Source: Aquabacterium sp.
GTDB lineage: Bacteria; Pseudomonadota; Gammaproteobacteria; Burkholderiales; Burkholderiaceae_C
Direction of reading: 5' to 3'
DNA length: 32,533 nucleotides
NCBI RefSeq assembly: GCF_014378415.1
Contig: NZ_JACMNS010000015.1
Span: 1-32,533 of the forward strand
The notes below the pieces were generated by a model. That model did no database searches. It was given only the letters and a program-made list of their open reading frames with translations, and was not told the origin of the DNA. Below are positions 9,042-19,986 of this stretch, piece after piece. Each line of letters starts with the position of its first letter. Within the stretch, counting starts at the first letter, position 1. The position numbers were made by a program, and so were the translations under genes.

Positions 9042-9755
9042 ATGACCACTGACCTTTCACGCAGGCAAATACTTGCCACTGCAGCCACCACCATCCTGGC
9101 CAGCAGCCCGCTTTGGGCCCATGCCGCCGACAAAACCGAAGCCCCTCGCTTTGAGTTGCCCGCCCTGCCCTGGGATGCCGCCGCGCTGGACCCGGTCATC
9201 TCGGCCAGCACCATTGCGCAGCACCACGGCAAGCACCACGCCGCGTATGTGAACAACCTCAACCGCTTGCTGCCCACGTCCACGCTGATCGATGCCGACA
9301 GCTTGGTAGAGATCGTTCAGCGCAGCGCTCGAAACGAGGCTCGGCGCCCCATCTTCAACAACGCCGCTCAAGTCTGGAACCACACCTTCTACTGGCAAAG
9401 CCTGCGCCCCAAAGGTGGCGGCACCCCCCCCTTGGAACTGGCCAAACGCATCGATGCCGATTTCGGTTCACTGACGGCGCTGCGTGAGGCCACCCTGACC
9501 GCCGCCACCGAGCAATTCGGCGCAGGCTGGGTCTGGCTGGTGCTGGACAAGAGCCAGAAAAAACTGGCCGTCGTCAAAACCGGCAACGCCGACACGCCCT
9601 TGACGCAAGAAAACCTGGTGCCCTTGGCGACCATCGACGTTTGGGAACACGCCTACTACCTGGACTACCAGTCACGACGCAAGGACTACGCCGCGGCGGT
9701 GTTCGACAAGCTCTTGAACTGGGATTTTGTGGCGGCCAACCTGGCGAAAGCCTGA
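9042..9755 (+). CDS. Superoxide dismutase, Fe-type, with N-terminal Tat-like signal peptide
   Basis: LSRRQILATAATTILASSPLWAHA Tat motif; HHGKHHAAYVNNLN, FNNAAQVWNHTFYW (Fe-SOD type), DVWEHAYYLDYQ; SD AAGGAGGA just upstream. Confidence 0.92.
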   Translation: MTTDLSRRQILATAATTILASSPLWAHAADKTEAPRFELPALPWDAAALDPVISASTIAQHHGKHHAAYVNNLNRLLPTSTLIDADSLVEIVQRSARNEARRPIFNNAAQVWNHTFYWQSLRPKGGGTPPLELAKRIDADFGSLTALREATLTAATEQFGAGWVWLVLDKSQKKLAVVKTGNADTPLTQENLVPLATIDVWEHAYYLDYQSRRKDYAAAVFDKLLNWDFVAANLAKA

Positions 9756-9772
9756 GCCCGGCCGGTTGCTCG

Positions 9773-9802
9773 CTTGCGCCCCTGATCGATCAGGGGCGCA
9801 AG
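9773..9802. repeat. Perfect 30-bp palindrome (15-bp arms, no spacer) at convergent gene junction
   Basis: CTTGCGCCCCTGATC|GATCAGGGGCGCAAG; includes the stop codon of the minus-strand transglycosylase gene. Confidence 0.85.
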
Positions 9803-10452
9803 GCCACGATCTGTGGCCGCGCCTGCGTCTCGGGCAGCTTCCACTGGCGCACCGCCGCGAAAACCGCGTTGGGGTACTCAGGCCGGCCCCGGCTGCCGTT
9901 GTAGCGGCCCAGGGCCATGGACATATCGCCACGCTCCCGGTCCAGGTAGTGGCGCAGGATGATGCAGCCAAAGCGCAGATTGGTTTGCATGTGGAACAAG
10001 CTGGCCGGATCACCCGTGCCAATCAGGCGCGACCAGAAGGGCATGACTTGCATGTAGCCCCGCGCTCCCACCGACGAGATCGCGTATTTGCGAAAACCGC
10101 TTTCCACCTGGACCAGGCCCAGCACCAGGGAAGGGTCCAGCCCAGCGCGCTTGGCCTCGTACCAAACCGTTTGCAGGAACTCGCGGCGCACCTGCTCTTC
10201 GGGCTTGCGTTTCTTCAGACGCAAACCCGCCGCATCGGCCCAGCGGTCAAACTCGTATTTTTGCATTTGATCGGCGAACACCAACATGGGCGGCGCCGAT
10301 TGGGCCGCGGCGGCCGACAGGGCCGTGCGCACGGCGTCGGCCAACGGCTCTTCGGCTTGGGCGCCGGCCCAGGCGGCCTGGCCCAGCAGCACGGATGCCA
10401 TGCACACCAAACACCACCACATCAACACCGAACGACCGCCTGCCTTCATCAT
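9790..10452 (-). CDS. Lytic transglycosylase, SLT domain protein
   Basis: LDPSLVLGLVQVESGFRKYAISSVGARGYMQVMPFW (catalytic Glu-Ser motif), ALGRYNGSRGRPEYPNAV; N-terminal signal peptide. Confidence 0.9.
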   Translation of the reverse strand: MMKAGGRSVLMWWCLVCMASVLLGQAAWAGAQAEEPLADAVRTALSAAAAQSAPPMLVFADQMQKYEFDRWADAAGLRLKKRKPEEQVRREFLQTVWYEAKRAGLDPSLVLGLVQVESGFRKYAISSVGARGYMQVMPFWSRLIGTGDPASLFHMQTNLRFGCIILRHYLDRERGDMSMALGRYNGSRGRPEYPNAVFAAVRQWKLPETQARPQIVALRP

Positions 10453-10456
10453 CCCA

Positions 10457-12229
10457 TCACACCTTCACTCGCGCCTTGACCCAGGCGGCCACATCGGCCA
10501 CGGCCACTTTGGTCGCTTCCTTGTCCTGACGCCCCTGGTACTCGGCGATGCCGTCCTTGAGGCCCTTGTCGCCCAGCACAACGCGGTGCGGCACGCCGAT
10601 CAGCTCCCAATCCGCGAACATCGCGCCAGGGCGCTCGCCCCGGTCGTCCAGGATCACATCGATGCCGGCCGCGGCCAGGTCATCGTGCAACTGGTCAGCG
10701 GCCGCTTTGACGTCGGCCGAGCGGTCATAGCCGATCGGGCAGATCACCACGGTGAACGGTGCGATCGAATCGGGCCAGATGATGCCGCGATCGTCGTGCT
10801 TTTGCTCGATGGCGGCGCCCAGAATGCGGGTCACGCCAATGCCGTAGCAACCCATCTCGAAATGCTTGGGCCGCCCGTCTTCGTCCAGGAAGGTGGCGTT
10901 CATGGCCTTGGAGTACTTGGTGCCCAGGTAGAACACGTGGCCCACCTCGATGCCACGCTGGATGGCCAGCACGCCTTTGCCATCGGGGCTCGGGTCGCCT
11001 TCGACCACATTGCGCAAGTCAGTCACCAGATCGGGCTCGGGCAGGTCACGGCCCCAGTTCACGCCCTTCAGGTGGAAGCCCTCTTCGTTGGCGCCGCACA
11101 CGAAATCGGCCATGTTGGCCACCGTGCGGTCGGCGACCACCTTGACGGGCTTGGCCAGCTTGACCGGGCCCAGGTAACCAGGCTTGCAGCCAAAGTGCTC
11201 GATGATTTCTTTCTCGGTGGCGAAGCGGTGACCGGCCTTCAAACCCGTCACCTGCCCATTCGCGTCGGCCAGTTCGATCTTGCCAGCCTTGACTTCGTTC
11301 AGCTCGTGGTCACCACGCACCAGCAGCAGCCAGACGGTTGACTTGACGATCTCGCCCTTGTCATTGGTGTCATCGGTGGCCAGCACCAGAGACTTCACAG
11401 TCTGACTCAGCGGCAAACCCAGCAGTTGCGCCACATCGGCACACGTGCTCTTGCCTGGCGTGGCCACCTTTTCAAGCGCTGCCGATGCCGCGCCACGCGA
11501 TGCGATCAGCGCCACGCCTTCAGCCAGCTCGATGTTGGCCGCGTAGTCGCTGGTCGGGCAATAGACGATGGCATCTTCACCCGTGTCGGCGATGACCTGG
11601 AACTCGTGCGAGCGGTCGCCCCCGATGGCGCCGGTGTCGGCGGCCACGGCGCGGTATTGAAGACCGAGTCGGTCGAAGATGCGGCTGTAGGCGGCAAACA
11701 TGGTGTCGTAGCTTTTACCAGCGCAGGCGGCATTCCGATCGAAGGAATAAGCGTCCTTCATCGTGAATTCGCGGCCACGCATCACCCCAAAGCGCGGGCG
11801 GCGCTCATCGCGGAACTTGGTCTGCACATGGTAAAAGTTCTTGGGCAACTGGCGGTAGCTGCGCAGCTCTTGCCGGGCGATGTCCGTGACAACTTCCTCA
11901 GATGTCGGCTGGATGATGAAGTCGCGGCCATGCCTGTCCTTCACGCGCAGCAACTCGGGGCCCATCTTGTCGAAGCGGCCGGTCTCTTGCCAAAGCTCGG
12001 CGGGTTGCACCACCGGCATCAATAACTCGACCGCACCAGCGCGGGTCATTTCTTCGCGGATGATGCCCTCGACCTTGCGGATGGTGCGCAGCCCCATGGG
12101 CATGTAGTTGTACAGGCCTGCGCCCAATTTCTTGATGAACCCGCCGCGCATCATCAGCTTGTGGCTGACGATCTCTGCATCGGCCGGGGCTTCTTTGAGT
12201 GTGGAGATGAAGAACTGGGTAGCTTGCAT
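10457..12229 (-). CDS. proS: Prolyl-tRNA synthetase
   Basis: [48 protein letters not shown]; class II motifs; YbaK-like editing insert; C-terminal anticodon-binding domain. Confidence 0.97.
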   Translation of the reverse strand: MQATQFFISTLKEAPADAEIVSHKLMMRGGFIKKLGAGLYNYMPMGLRTIRKVEGIIREEMTRAGAVELLMPVVQPAELWQETGRFDKMGPELLRVKDRHGRDFIIQPTSEEVVTDIARQELRSYRQLPKNFYHVQTKFRDERRPRFGVMRGREFTMKDAYSFDRNAACAGKSYDTMFAAYSRIFDRLGLQYRAVAADTGAIGGDRSHEFQVIADTGEDAIVYCPTSDYAANIELAEGVALIASRGAASAALEKVATPGKSTCADVAQLLGLPLSQTVKSLVLATDDTNDKGEIVKSTVWLLLVRGDHELNEVKAGKIELADANGQVTGLKAGHRFATEKEIIEHFGCKPGYLGPVKLAKPVKVVADRTVANMADFVCGANEEGFHLKGVNWGRDLPEPDLVTDLRNVVEGDPSPDGKGVLAIQRGIEVGHVFYLGTKYSKAMNATFLDEDGRPKHFEMGCYGIGVTRILGAAIEQKHDDRGIIWPDSIAPFTVVICPIGYDRSADVKAAADQLHDDLAAAGIDVILDDRGERPGAMFADWELIGVPHRVVLGDKGLKDGIAEYQGRQDKEATKVAVADVAAWVKARVKV

Positions 12230-12266
12230 GGGTATGAAAAATGCACCGTTGTATGAGGACTCGCGC

Positions 12267-12294
12267 TTGCGTTTCAACCGAGCGATGCAATAAT
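12267..12294 (+). promoter_or_regulatory. Putative sigma70-like promoter for rppH
   Basis: TTGCGT-N16-AATAAT, about 30 nt upstream of the rppH ATG; -35 match is weak. Confidence 0.3.
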
Positions 12295-12323
12295 GAAATC
12301 AGTTGAAAAATTCGGAGTTGATT

Positions 12324-12971
12324 ATGCTCGACCGTGAAGGCTTTCGCCCCAACGTCGGCATCATCCTGCTCAATCATCGGAACCAGGTTTTTTGGGGCAA
12401 GCGCATCCGCACCCATTCCTGGCAGTTTCCGCAAGGCGGCATCAAGCATGGCGAGTCGCCTGAGCAGGCGATGTTTCGCGAGCTCCACGAAGAAGTGGGC
12501 TTGCTGCCCGACCATGTCCGCATCGTGGCCCGCACCCGCGATTGGCTGCGCTATGAGGTGCCCAACCACTTCATCCGCAAGGATGCACGCGGCCACTACA
12601 AAGGCCAAAAGCAGATCTGGTTTTTGTTGCAGCTCATGGGCCGCGACACGGACATGAACCTGCGCGCCTCAAACCACCCTGAGTTTGACGCATGGCGTTG
12701 GCATGACTACTGGATCCCGCTCGAAACCGTGATTGAGTTCAAGCGTGATGTCTACCAATTGGCTTTGTCAGAGTTAGCGCGTTTCCTGCCCAAACCACAA
12801 GGGCTGCAACCCAACCGCTACCTGCGGGCCAACATGCGCGGTGCGCATCGGCTCGACGACATGCCTGCGGACATGCACCCTGACATGCACCCGGACACGG
12901 AAGGCTCGGAAGGCGCCGACCCATTGGGCGGGCCGGATGAGACCTTCATTGTCAACGGCACGCACCGCTGA
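12324..12971 (+). CDS. rppH: RNA pyrophosphohydrolase (Nudix)
   Basis: [55 protein letters not shown] Nudix box. Confidence 0.95.
   Translation: MLDREGFRPNVGIILLNHRNQVFWGKRIRTHSWQFPQGGIKHGESPEQAMFRELHEEVGLLPDHVRIVARTRDWLRYEVPNHFIRKDARGHYKGQKQIWFLLQLMGRDTDMNLRASNHPEFDAWRWHDYWIPLETVIEFKRDVYQLALSELARFLPKPQGLQPNRYLRANMRGAHRLDDMPADMHPDMHPDTEGSEGADPLGGPDETFIVNGTHR
12858..12899 (+). repeat. 12-nt tandem microrepeat (about 3.3 copies) in 3' part of rppH
   Basis: GACATGCCTGCG GACATGCACCCT GACATGCACCCG GACACG encoding [14 protein letters not shown]. Confidence 0.75.
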
Positions 12972-12988
12972 CCAAAGCACCTGGCCGA

Positions 12989-13018
12989 GGGTGCCTGAGC
13001 CTGGTGGCTCAAGCACCC
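12989..13018. terminator. Inverted repeat between convergent genes; terminator-like hairpin without a clear U-tract
   Basis: GGGTGC-c-TGAGCC-TGGT-GGCTCA-a-GCACCC. Confidence 0.45.
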
Positions 13019-13031
13019 TGGCTCAACCGAT

Positions 13032-14075
13032 TCAGTCGACTTCGGTCTTGGTGGCGCACTCGGCGTCAGACGGGTTCACATCACAACGTGCGCGCTTGAT
13101 GATGTTCAAGCCACGCTTGTTGTAGATACCTTCCTTGGCGATCTCAATGCGGGCTTCACGGAACATTTGCACGTACTTGGGGATGTTTTCCGGGGGCAAG
13201 TCCACCCACATCGCTGCGGGGATGCCCTTTTCGGCCACGTCGATGAAGTGCAAGGCGCGGTCAAACTGCGACAGCCAGTAAAGGCGCGACTTCTCGCCAA
13301 AGCCTTCAGGGAACTTGGCCTTGTTCAGAACGATCTGCACCGTCGGGATCAAGACCGGCAAGCGGCCAATGCCACCGGTGGTGCCAATGCCCTTGTAAAG
13401 CTCGAAAGGCTTGAAGGCCACGGCCGGCAAAGTCACCATGTCGACCGAACCATTGTTGAACTTGGGCCCAATGTTGGTCACGTCCGCCGACACGGGTTGT
13501 GCGCCGATGCGGCCGATCATCACGCCCTGGGCCTTGTCGTAGTCAAAGGCGGCGATCTTTTTGCCAGACAGGGCTTCGACCGAATTGATCCTGCGGTCGC
13601 GCACGATGGGGTAAGCCGCGCCCAAGGGGAACAGGCCGCCGACTTCGAAATTGCCTTCCACCATCAGCTTGGCCGCCTGAGGTGTGCTGAACACCTGGAT
13701 GACCTTGCGCACCACTTCGTAGCTGGCCTTGATGTCGATCTTGCCGTTGCGCACGATGGTGGTGGCGCCAATGCTGTCAAGGGCGCCCGAGATGGCGTTG
13801 AACGGACGTGTCCGCAATGTCGTGGCGATCACAGCATCACATTGACCCGAACGGAACTCTTCAATCGCCACGCGTTCATCGACGAAGCCTTTGACTTCCA
13901 GCTCGACACCGTTCTTCTGCATCGCCACGACGTAGTCCACCGCCGATGAGGTGACGTCGCCCGATTTGCCCGCCACGTCCCACACACAGATCAGGGATCT
14001 GGCCATCACCGGAGTGGCCGCGCAACTTGCCACTGTCATCACCGCAGCAGCCTTCGACCATGATTTCATCTTCAT
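13032..14075 (-). CDS. Putative periplasmic solute-binding protein (AdeT1/2-like family)
   Basis: Signal peptide MKMKSWSKAAAVMTVASCAATPVMA; extracellular binding-protein-like fold pattern (LICVWDVAGKSGDVTSSAVDYVVAMQKNGVELEVKGFVDERVAIEEFRSGQCDAVIATTLRTRPFN); family assignment from memory. Confidence 0.65.
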   Translation of the reverse strand: MKMKSWSKAAAVMTVASCAATPVMARSLICVWDVAGKSGDVTSSAVDYVVAMQKNGVELEVKGFVDERVAIEEFRSGQCDAVIATTLRTRPFNAISGALDSIGATTIVRNGKIDIKASYEVVRKVIQVFSTPQAAKLMVEGNFEVGGLFPLGAAYPIVRDRRINSVEALSGKKIAAFDYDKAQGVMIGRIGAQPVSADVTNIGPKFNNGSVDMVTLPAVAFKPFELYKGIGTTGGIGRLPVLIPTVQIVLNKAKFPEGFGEKSRLYWLSQFDRALHFIDVAEKGIPAAMWVDLPPENIPKYVQMFREARIEIAKEGIYNKRGLNIIKRARCDVNPSDAECATKTEVD

Positions 14076-14240
14076 CTGAGTCCTTTGATTTCCTGACATT
14101 GATGTCTCCACTCTTTGTGGACATCCGCTCCACCAAATGGTTCCGCCATTGTTCACCAACAGCGAGGACCTTGATTCAACGCGGAATTGGCGCCCGACAC
14201 GGACAGGGGGAACCCCTAGCACCCACTTAAAGGGGAGCGA

Positions 14241-15359
14241 TCAGACCAGGACCAGGTTGTCGCGGTGGATCATCTCGGGCTCGCCAGTGAAGCCCAGCAG
14301 GGCTTCGAATTCGCTGGAAGGCTTGCGCGCGATGCGCCGGGCCTCGCTGCTGGCGTAGTTGGCCAGGCCGCGCGCCAGGTCTTGCCCTTGGGCATTTCGG
14401 ACAGCGATGACATCACCACGGTGGAACTCGCCCACCACTTCGGTCATGCCAATGGGCAGCAGGCTCTTGCCTTCATCGCGCAGCTTGACCACCGCGCCAT
14501 CGTCGATGACCACCGCGCCACGAAGTTGCAGGTGGTCGGCCATCCATTGCTTGCGCGCGGCAACCTTGGCCGTGGTGGCCACGAACAAGGTGCCGATGGA
14601 CTCGCCTTGAGACAGGCGCACCAGCACATCGGTCTCGCGGCCCCAGGCCACCACCGTGTTCGCGCCGCTGCCGGCCGCGCGCTTGGCGGCCAGCACCTTG
14701 GTGATCATGCCGCCACGGCCAATGCTGGAGCCCGCACCACCGGCCATCTGCTCCAGCGCCGGATCGCCCGCTGTCGCCACGTCGATGAAGCGCGCGTTGG
14801 CGTCCTTGCGTGGGTCGGCGCTGTACAGGCCCTTCTGATCGGTCAGGATGACCAGGGCATCGGCCTCGACCAGATTGGCCACCAGGGCCGCGAGGGTGTC
14901 GTTGTCGCCGAACTTGATCTCGTCGGTGACCACTGTGTCGTTTTCGTTGATGACGGGCACCACCTTGTGCGACAACAGCGTCAGCAAGGTCGAGCGGGCA
15001 TTGAGGTAGCGCTCGCGGTCGGCCAGGTCGGCGTGCGTGAGCAGCACTTGCGCGCTGCCCAGACCATGCTCGCTGAGCTTGGTCTCGTACATCTGGGCCA
15101 AGCCCATCTGGCCAACGGCGGCGGCGGCTTGCAGCTCGTGCAACTCTTTTGGTCGGGTGGCCCAGCCCAGGCGCTTCATGCCCTCGGCGATGGCGCCGCT
15201 GGACACCATGATGACCTCGCGCCCGTCTTGCGCCAGAGCCGCCAACTGACGACACCAGGTGCCGATGGCTTCGGCATCGATGCCGCGGCCTTCGTTGGTG
15301 ACCAGGCTGGAGCCCACTTTGACCACGATGCGGCGGGCGTTTTTCAGGACGTCATTCAT
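14241..15359 (-). CDS. proB: Glutamate 5-kinase with C-terminal PUA domain
   Basis: [55 protein letters not shown]. Confidence 0.97.
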   Translation of the reverse strand: MNDVLKNARRIVVKVGSSLVTNEGRGIDAEAIGTWCRQLAALAQDGREVIMVSSGAIAEGMKRLGWATRPKELHELQAAAAVGQMGLAQMYETKLSEHGLGSAQVLLTHADLADRERYLNARSTLLTLLSHKVVPVINENDTVVTDEIKFGDNDTLAALVANLVEADALVILTDQKGLYSADPRKDANARFIDVATAGDPALEQMAGGAGSSIGRGGMITKVLAAKRAAGSGANTVVAWGRETDVLVRLSQGESIGTLFVATTAKVAARKQWMADHLQLRGAVVIDDGAVVKLRDEGKSLLPIGMTEVVGEFHRGDVIAVRNAQGQDLARGLANYASSEARRIARKPSSEFEALLGFTGEPEMIHRDNLVLV

Positions 15360-15390
15360 GGTTCAAAGCGCGGTGTGAAATGGAGAGGCG

Positions 15391-16755
<1,365 letters not shown>

Positions 16756-16817
16756 TCAAAAAGCCCGGCGATTATCGACATGAATGCCGGCTGCCTTGGC
16801 CGCCGGCGAAAAAACGC

Positions 16818-16839
16818 AAAAGCCCCGGCGAGCCGGGGC
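16818..16839 (-). terminator. Rho-independent terminator downstream of rpmA
   Basis: Minus-strand reading: GCCCCGGC-TC-GCCGGGGC followed by TTTTGCGTTTTTT. Confidence 0.8.
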
Positions 16840-16896
16840 CTTATTTTGAAAGCCAATCAGCAGCGAGACCCGAAGGTCAAGCCGCCAATCAGGCGA

Positions 16897-17154
16897 TCAG
16901 ACCGGAGTCACGATCACCGTCTTGCGGTTCATTGAACCTTTGACGGCGAAAGACACGGTGCCATCGATCAGCGCGAACAGGGTGTGATCGCGGCCCATGC
17001 CAACGTTGGTGCCTGCATGAAAGCGGGTACCGCGTTGGCGGACAATGATCGAACCTGCCGACACGACTTCGCTACCGAAAGCCTTGACGCCGAGCATTTT
17101 TGGTTGGGAATCGCGGCCGTTCCGCGTGGAACCGCCGCCTTTTTTCTGTGCCAT
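16897..17154 (-). CDS. rpmA: 50S ribosomal protein L27
   Basis: [61 protein letters not shown]. Confidence 0.98.
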   Translation of the reverse strand: MAQKKGGGSTRNGRDSQPKMLGVKAFGSEVVSAGSIIVRQRGTRFHAGTNVGMGRDHTLFALIDGTVSFAVKGSMNRKTVIVTPV

Positions 17155-17199
17155 GGTTGACGCTCCTTGGAAGCTTCAAAAAGGGGGTTGAGGATCAGA

Positions 17200-17511
17200 T
17201 CAGGCGTTCACGGAGCTGATTTGCAGCTCTGTGTAGTTCTGACGATGACCCTGGCGCTTTTGGTAGTGCTTACGACGACGCATCTTGAAGATGCGCACTT
17301 TGTCGTGCCTACCTTGCGACAAAACGATTGCTTTGACGGTTGCGCCAGCCACCAAGGGCGTGCCGATCTTCATTTCAGCGCCGATTCCGACAGCCAAAAT
17401 TTGGTCGATCACGATCTCTTGGCCAACGTCCGCAGTAATCTGTTCTACTTTGATCTTTTCGCCAGCAGCAACTTTGTATTGCTTGCCACCGGTTTTTATG
17501 ACCGCGTACAT
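17200..17511 (-). CDS. rplU: 50S ribosomal protein L21
   Basis: [25 protein letters not shown]...[26 protein letters not shown]. Confidence 0.98.
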   Translation of the reverse strand: MYAVIKTGGKQYKVAAGEKIKVEQITADVGQEIVIDQILAVGIGAEMKIGTPLVAGATVKAIVLSQGRHDKVRIFKMRRRKHYQKRQGHRQNYTELQISSVNA

Positions 17512-17542
17512 AGGGAGACCTTTCAAATATCTGATGCCCGCT

Positions 17543-17564
17543 TCTCAAACAGCATCTCAAACAG
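17543..17564 (-). repeat. Perfect 10-nt direct repeat with 2-nt spacer in rplU upstream region
   Basis: TCTCAAACAG-CA-TCTCAAACAG (plus strand); CTGTTTGAGA-TG-CTGTTTGAGA in the sense of rplU transcription, 32-53 nt upstream of its ATG. Confidence 0.7.
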
Positions 17565-17657
17565 GGTCGCGGCGATCAGACCAGGAAAAATCCCGAATCT
17601 TCTACACACGTCTGCACTGAGGCCGCGCTGAAAAGAAGGCGACGAATCTCCGCACAC

Positions 17658-18977
17658 TCAAAGTGCGAAGCTCTCGATGCTACCACGCGGTCTGCCAAGT
17701 TTGCAAGTGCCCGGTTCGGCCGCCCTGTTTTGCAGGGACTGGCCGGTCAGGATCGGGCTGCTGCCCTCGCCGGGCGCCATGCCATCCGGGGGTGCTCCCC
17801 AGCCGAAAAAAGCCGTCACTTCGTCGCGCTTGGCCAAGGCATCGGTGAAGCCCAGGTGGATCAACTCGCGGGTGAATGAGGATTCGAACAACAAATAGCT
17901 GGCCAGTGCCGAGCCTCGGGCGGTTTTGCCACGGCCATACACCCCCACGGCGCGCAGCATGCCCCGCACGGCGGGTGGCAGCGCCCACAGGTGGCGGGCC
18001 GCGATGTCGTCAATGCGCTGGCTGGGGGCGATCACCAGCACGTCCACCGGGCGCAGGTTGGAGCGCTCGCGCACCTCGGCCGACATCAGGCCAAGCGTGC
18101 TGTTGACGCGCTGCATGCGCTCGATGTCCACCGCCAGCGCATCCAGGAAAATGCTGGACATGGCGTGACCGGCGATCTGCGCCAGGTTGGGATATTCAAG
18201 GATGGTGTCGCGCGGCGCGGGGGGTTCGTGCAACCGGCCCGCGCCAATCACCAGGATGCGGTCGGCGCCCAGGTGGATGGCCGGCGACATGGGTGCGGCC
18301 TGGCGCATGGAACCGTCGCCGAAGTAGTGCGGGCGGCCGTTGACTGACAGTTGCACCGCAGGGAACACGAAGGGGATGGCGCTGGAGGCCATCAGGTGCT
18401 CGATCGACAGGCGGTCGCGCACGCTGATGCGCTGGGAACGGTCCCAGGAGGCCACCGGCTCGGCGCAATCGTAGAAGGTGACGTGCTCGCCCGTGGTGTA
18501 GCTGGACGCGGAGATCGCCACGGCGTGGAGATGCCCCTCCTCCATGAGCTTGGGCAGTCGCTCGATCTTGAACAGGTCGGGCAACAGCTCTCGCAGGGGC
18601 TCGTTGTCGAGCAGGGAGCGCGGGCGCGCCCGGCGCCAGCGGGCCAAAGCCCAACCAAGCGAAAACAAGGTGAGCCATTGGGCGCCGCTGCGGATGATGC
18701 CCAGCGAGTCGGAGTGGTAGACCTGCTCGGATTTGAAGTCGCGCCAAACTTCGACCATGGCGCGCACCGCCAGCTCGAAGTGATCGGCCCGACAAGCCAG
18801 GCCCAGGCCATTGAGGGCGCCGGCCGAGGTGCCGGAAATGATCTGAAAAGGATTGCCTCGCTGCTTTTCGCCGCTGTCACGGCGGATCAGCATCATGGCC
18901 TGAAGCACACCGACCTGGTAGGCGGCGCGGGCGCCACCGCCAGTGAGGACCAATGCTGTTTTTCCGGGCAGGCTCAT
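17658..18977 (-). CDS. Patatin-like phospholipase family protein
   Basis: [28 protein letters not shown] (GXSXG) nucleophile elbow; [16 protein letters not shown] (DG motif). Confidence 0.92.
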   Translation of the reverse strand: MSLPGKTALVLTGGGARAAYQVGVLQAMMLIRRDSGEKQRGNPFQIISGTSAGALNGLGLACRADHFELAVRAMVEVWRDFKSEQVYHSDSLGIIRSGAQWLTLFSLGWALARWRRARPRSLLDNEPLRELLPDLFKIERLPKLMEEGHLHAVAISASSYTTGEHVTFYDCAEPVASWDRSQRISVRDRLSIEHLMASSAIPFVFPAVQLSVNGRPHYFGDGSMRQAAPMSPAIHLGADRILVIGAGRLHEPPAPRDTILEYPNLAQIAGHAMSSIFLDALAVDIERMQRVNSTLGLMSAEVRERSNLRPVDVLVIAPSQRIDDIAARHLWALPPAVRGMLRAVGVYGRGKTARGSALASYLLFESSFTRELIHLGFTDALAKRDEVTAFFGWGAPPDGMAPGEGSSPILTGQSLQNRAAEPGTCKLGRPRGSIESFAL

Positions 18978-19027
18978 GAGCACTTATCGGCAGGGCGCCG
19001 CCAGACATGAGTGCGAAGATACCCGCA

Positions 19028-19960
19028 TCAGGGCCTCAAGCGCATCAAGGTGGATTTGCCGAACAGGCTTTCGACCAGGTCGACCACCAGTTCGGCGGTG
19101 CGGTTCTGCAGGTCGCGGGCCGGGTTCAGCTCCATGATGTCCAGGGACGACAGGCGGCCCGTGTCGGCGATCATTTCCATGCAGAGCTGGGCCTCGCGGT
19201 AGGTGGGGCCGCCCCGCACGGCCGTCCCCACACCGGGCGCGATGTCCGGGTCCAGGAAATCGACATCGAAACTGACGTGCAGGTGGGTGCGTTCGTCCAC
19301 GCCCATCAGGGCCTGCTGCATGACGGCGCGCATGCCGTGCTCGTCAAGATGGCGCATGTCGAACACTTCCAGGCCCTGGGCGTGAACGAACTGGCGCTCT
19401 TGTTCGTCCACGCTGCGAACGCCGATCAGGCGCAGTTCGTCGCGCGACAGGGCTGGCTGGGGCAGCCCGGCGGCAGCCAGGTGCACCAGGTCGTCCGGGC
19501 CCAGGCCGAACAGCACGGCCACGGGCATGCCATGCAGGTTGCCGCTGGGGGTGATGTCGCTGGTGTTGAAGTCGGCGTGGGCGTCCAGCCAGATGACGCG
19601 CAAGTTCTGGCCAATGACGCGGCAATGCGCCGCGACAGCGCCGATCGAGCCCATGGCCAGGCAATGGTCGCCGCCCAGCAGCATGGGCATCTCACCGGCC
19701 CCCAAAGCGGCGGACACAGCCTGGAAAACCTGCTGGTTCCAGGCCAGCACTTCTTTCAGGTGGCGGTGGCCATCGACGGGCGGAAGCCAGGGGTTGGTGG
19801 GCCCGGTCAGGTTGCCATCATCGTTGACCGTGAGGCCAAGCCGGGCCAGGGCCTGCGGCAAACCAGCGACGCGCAAGGCCTCGGGGCCCAGGCCGGCCCC
19901 GCGCATGCTGGCCCCCACGTCGGTGGGCGCGCCGATGAGTCTGACGGTGGTGTGGGTCAT
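19028..19960 (-). CDS. rocF: Arginase
   Basis: LLGGDHCLAMGSIGAV, VIWLDAHADFNTSD, SGNLHGMP, SFDVDFLDPDIAPGVGTAVRGGPTYRE metal-binding motifs. Confidence 0.93.
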   Translation of the reverse strand: MTHTTVRLIGAPTDVGASMRGAGLGPEALRVAGLPQALARLGLTVNDDGNLTGPTNPWLPPVDGHRHLKEVLAWNQQVFQAVSAALGAGEMPMLLGGDHCLAMGSIGAVAAHCRVIGQNLRVIWLDAHADFNTSDITPSGNLHGMPVAVLFGLGPDDLVHLAAAGLPQPALSRDELRLIGVRSVDEQERQFVHAQGLEVFDMRHLDEHGMRAVMQQALMGVDERTHLHVSFDVDFLDPDIAPGVGTAVRGGPTYREAQLCMEMIADTGRLSSLDIMELNPARDLQNRTAELVVDLVESLFGKSTLMRLRP

Positions 19961-19986
19961 GCGGGCCCTTTCTGGTGATCTTGGCG

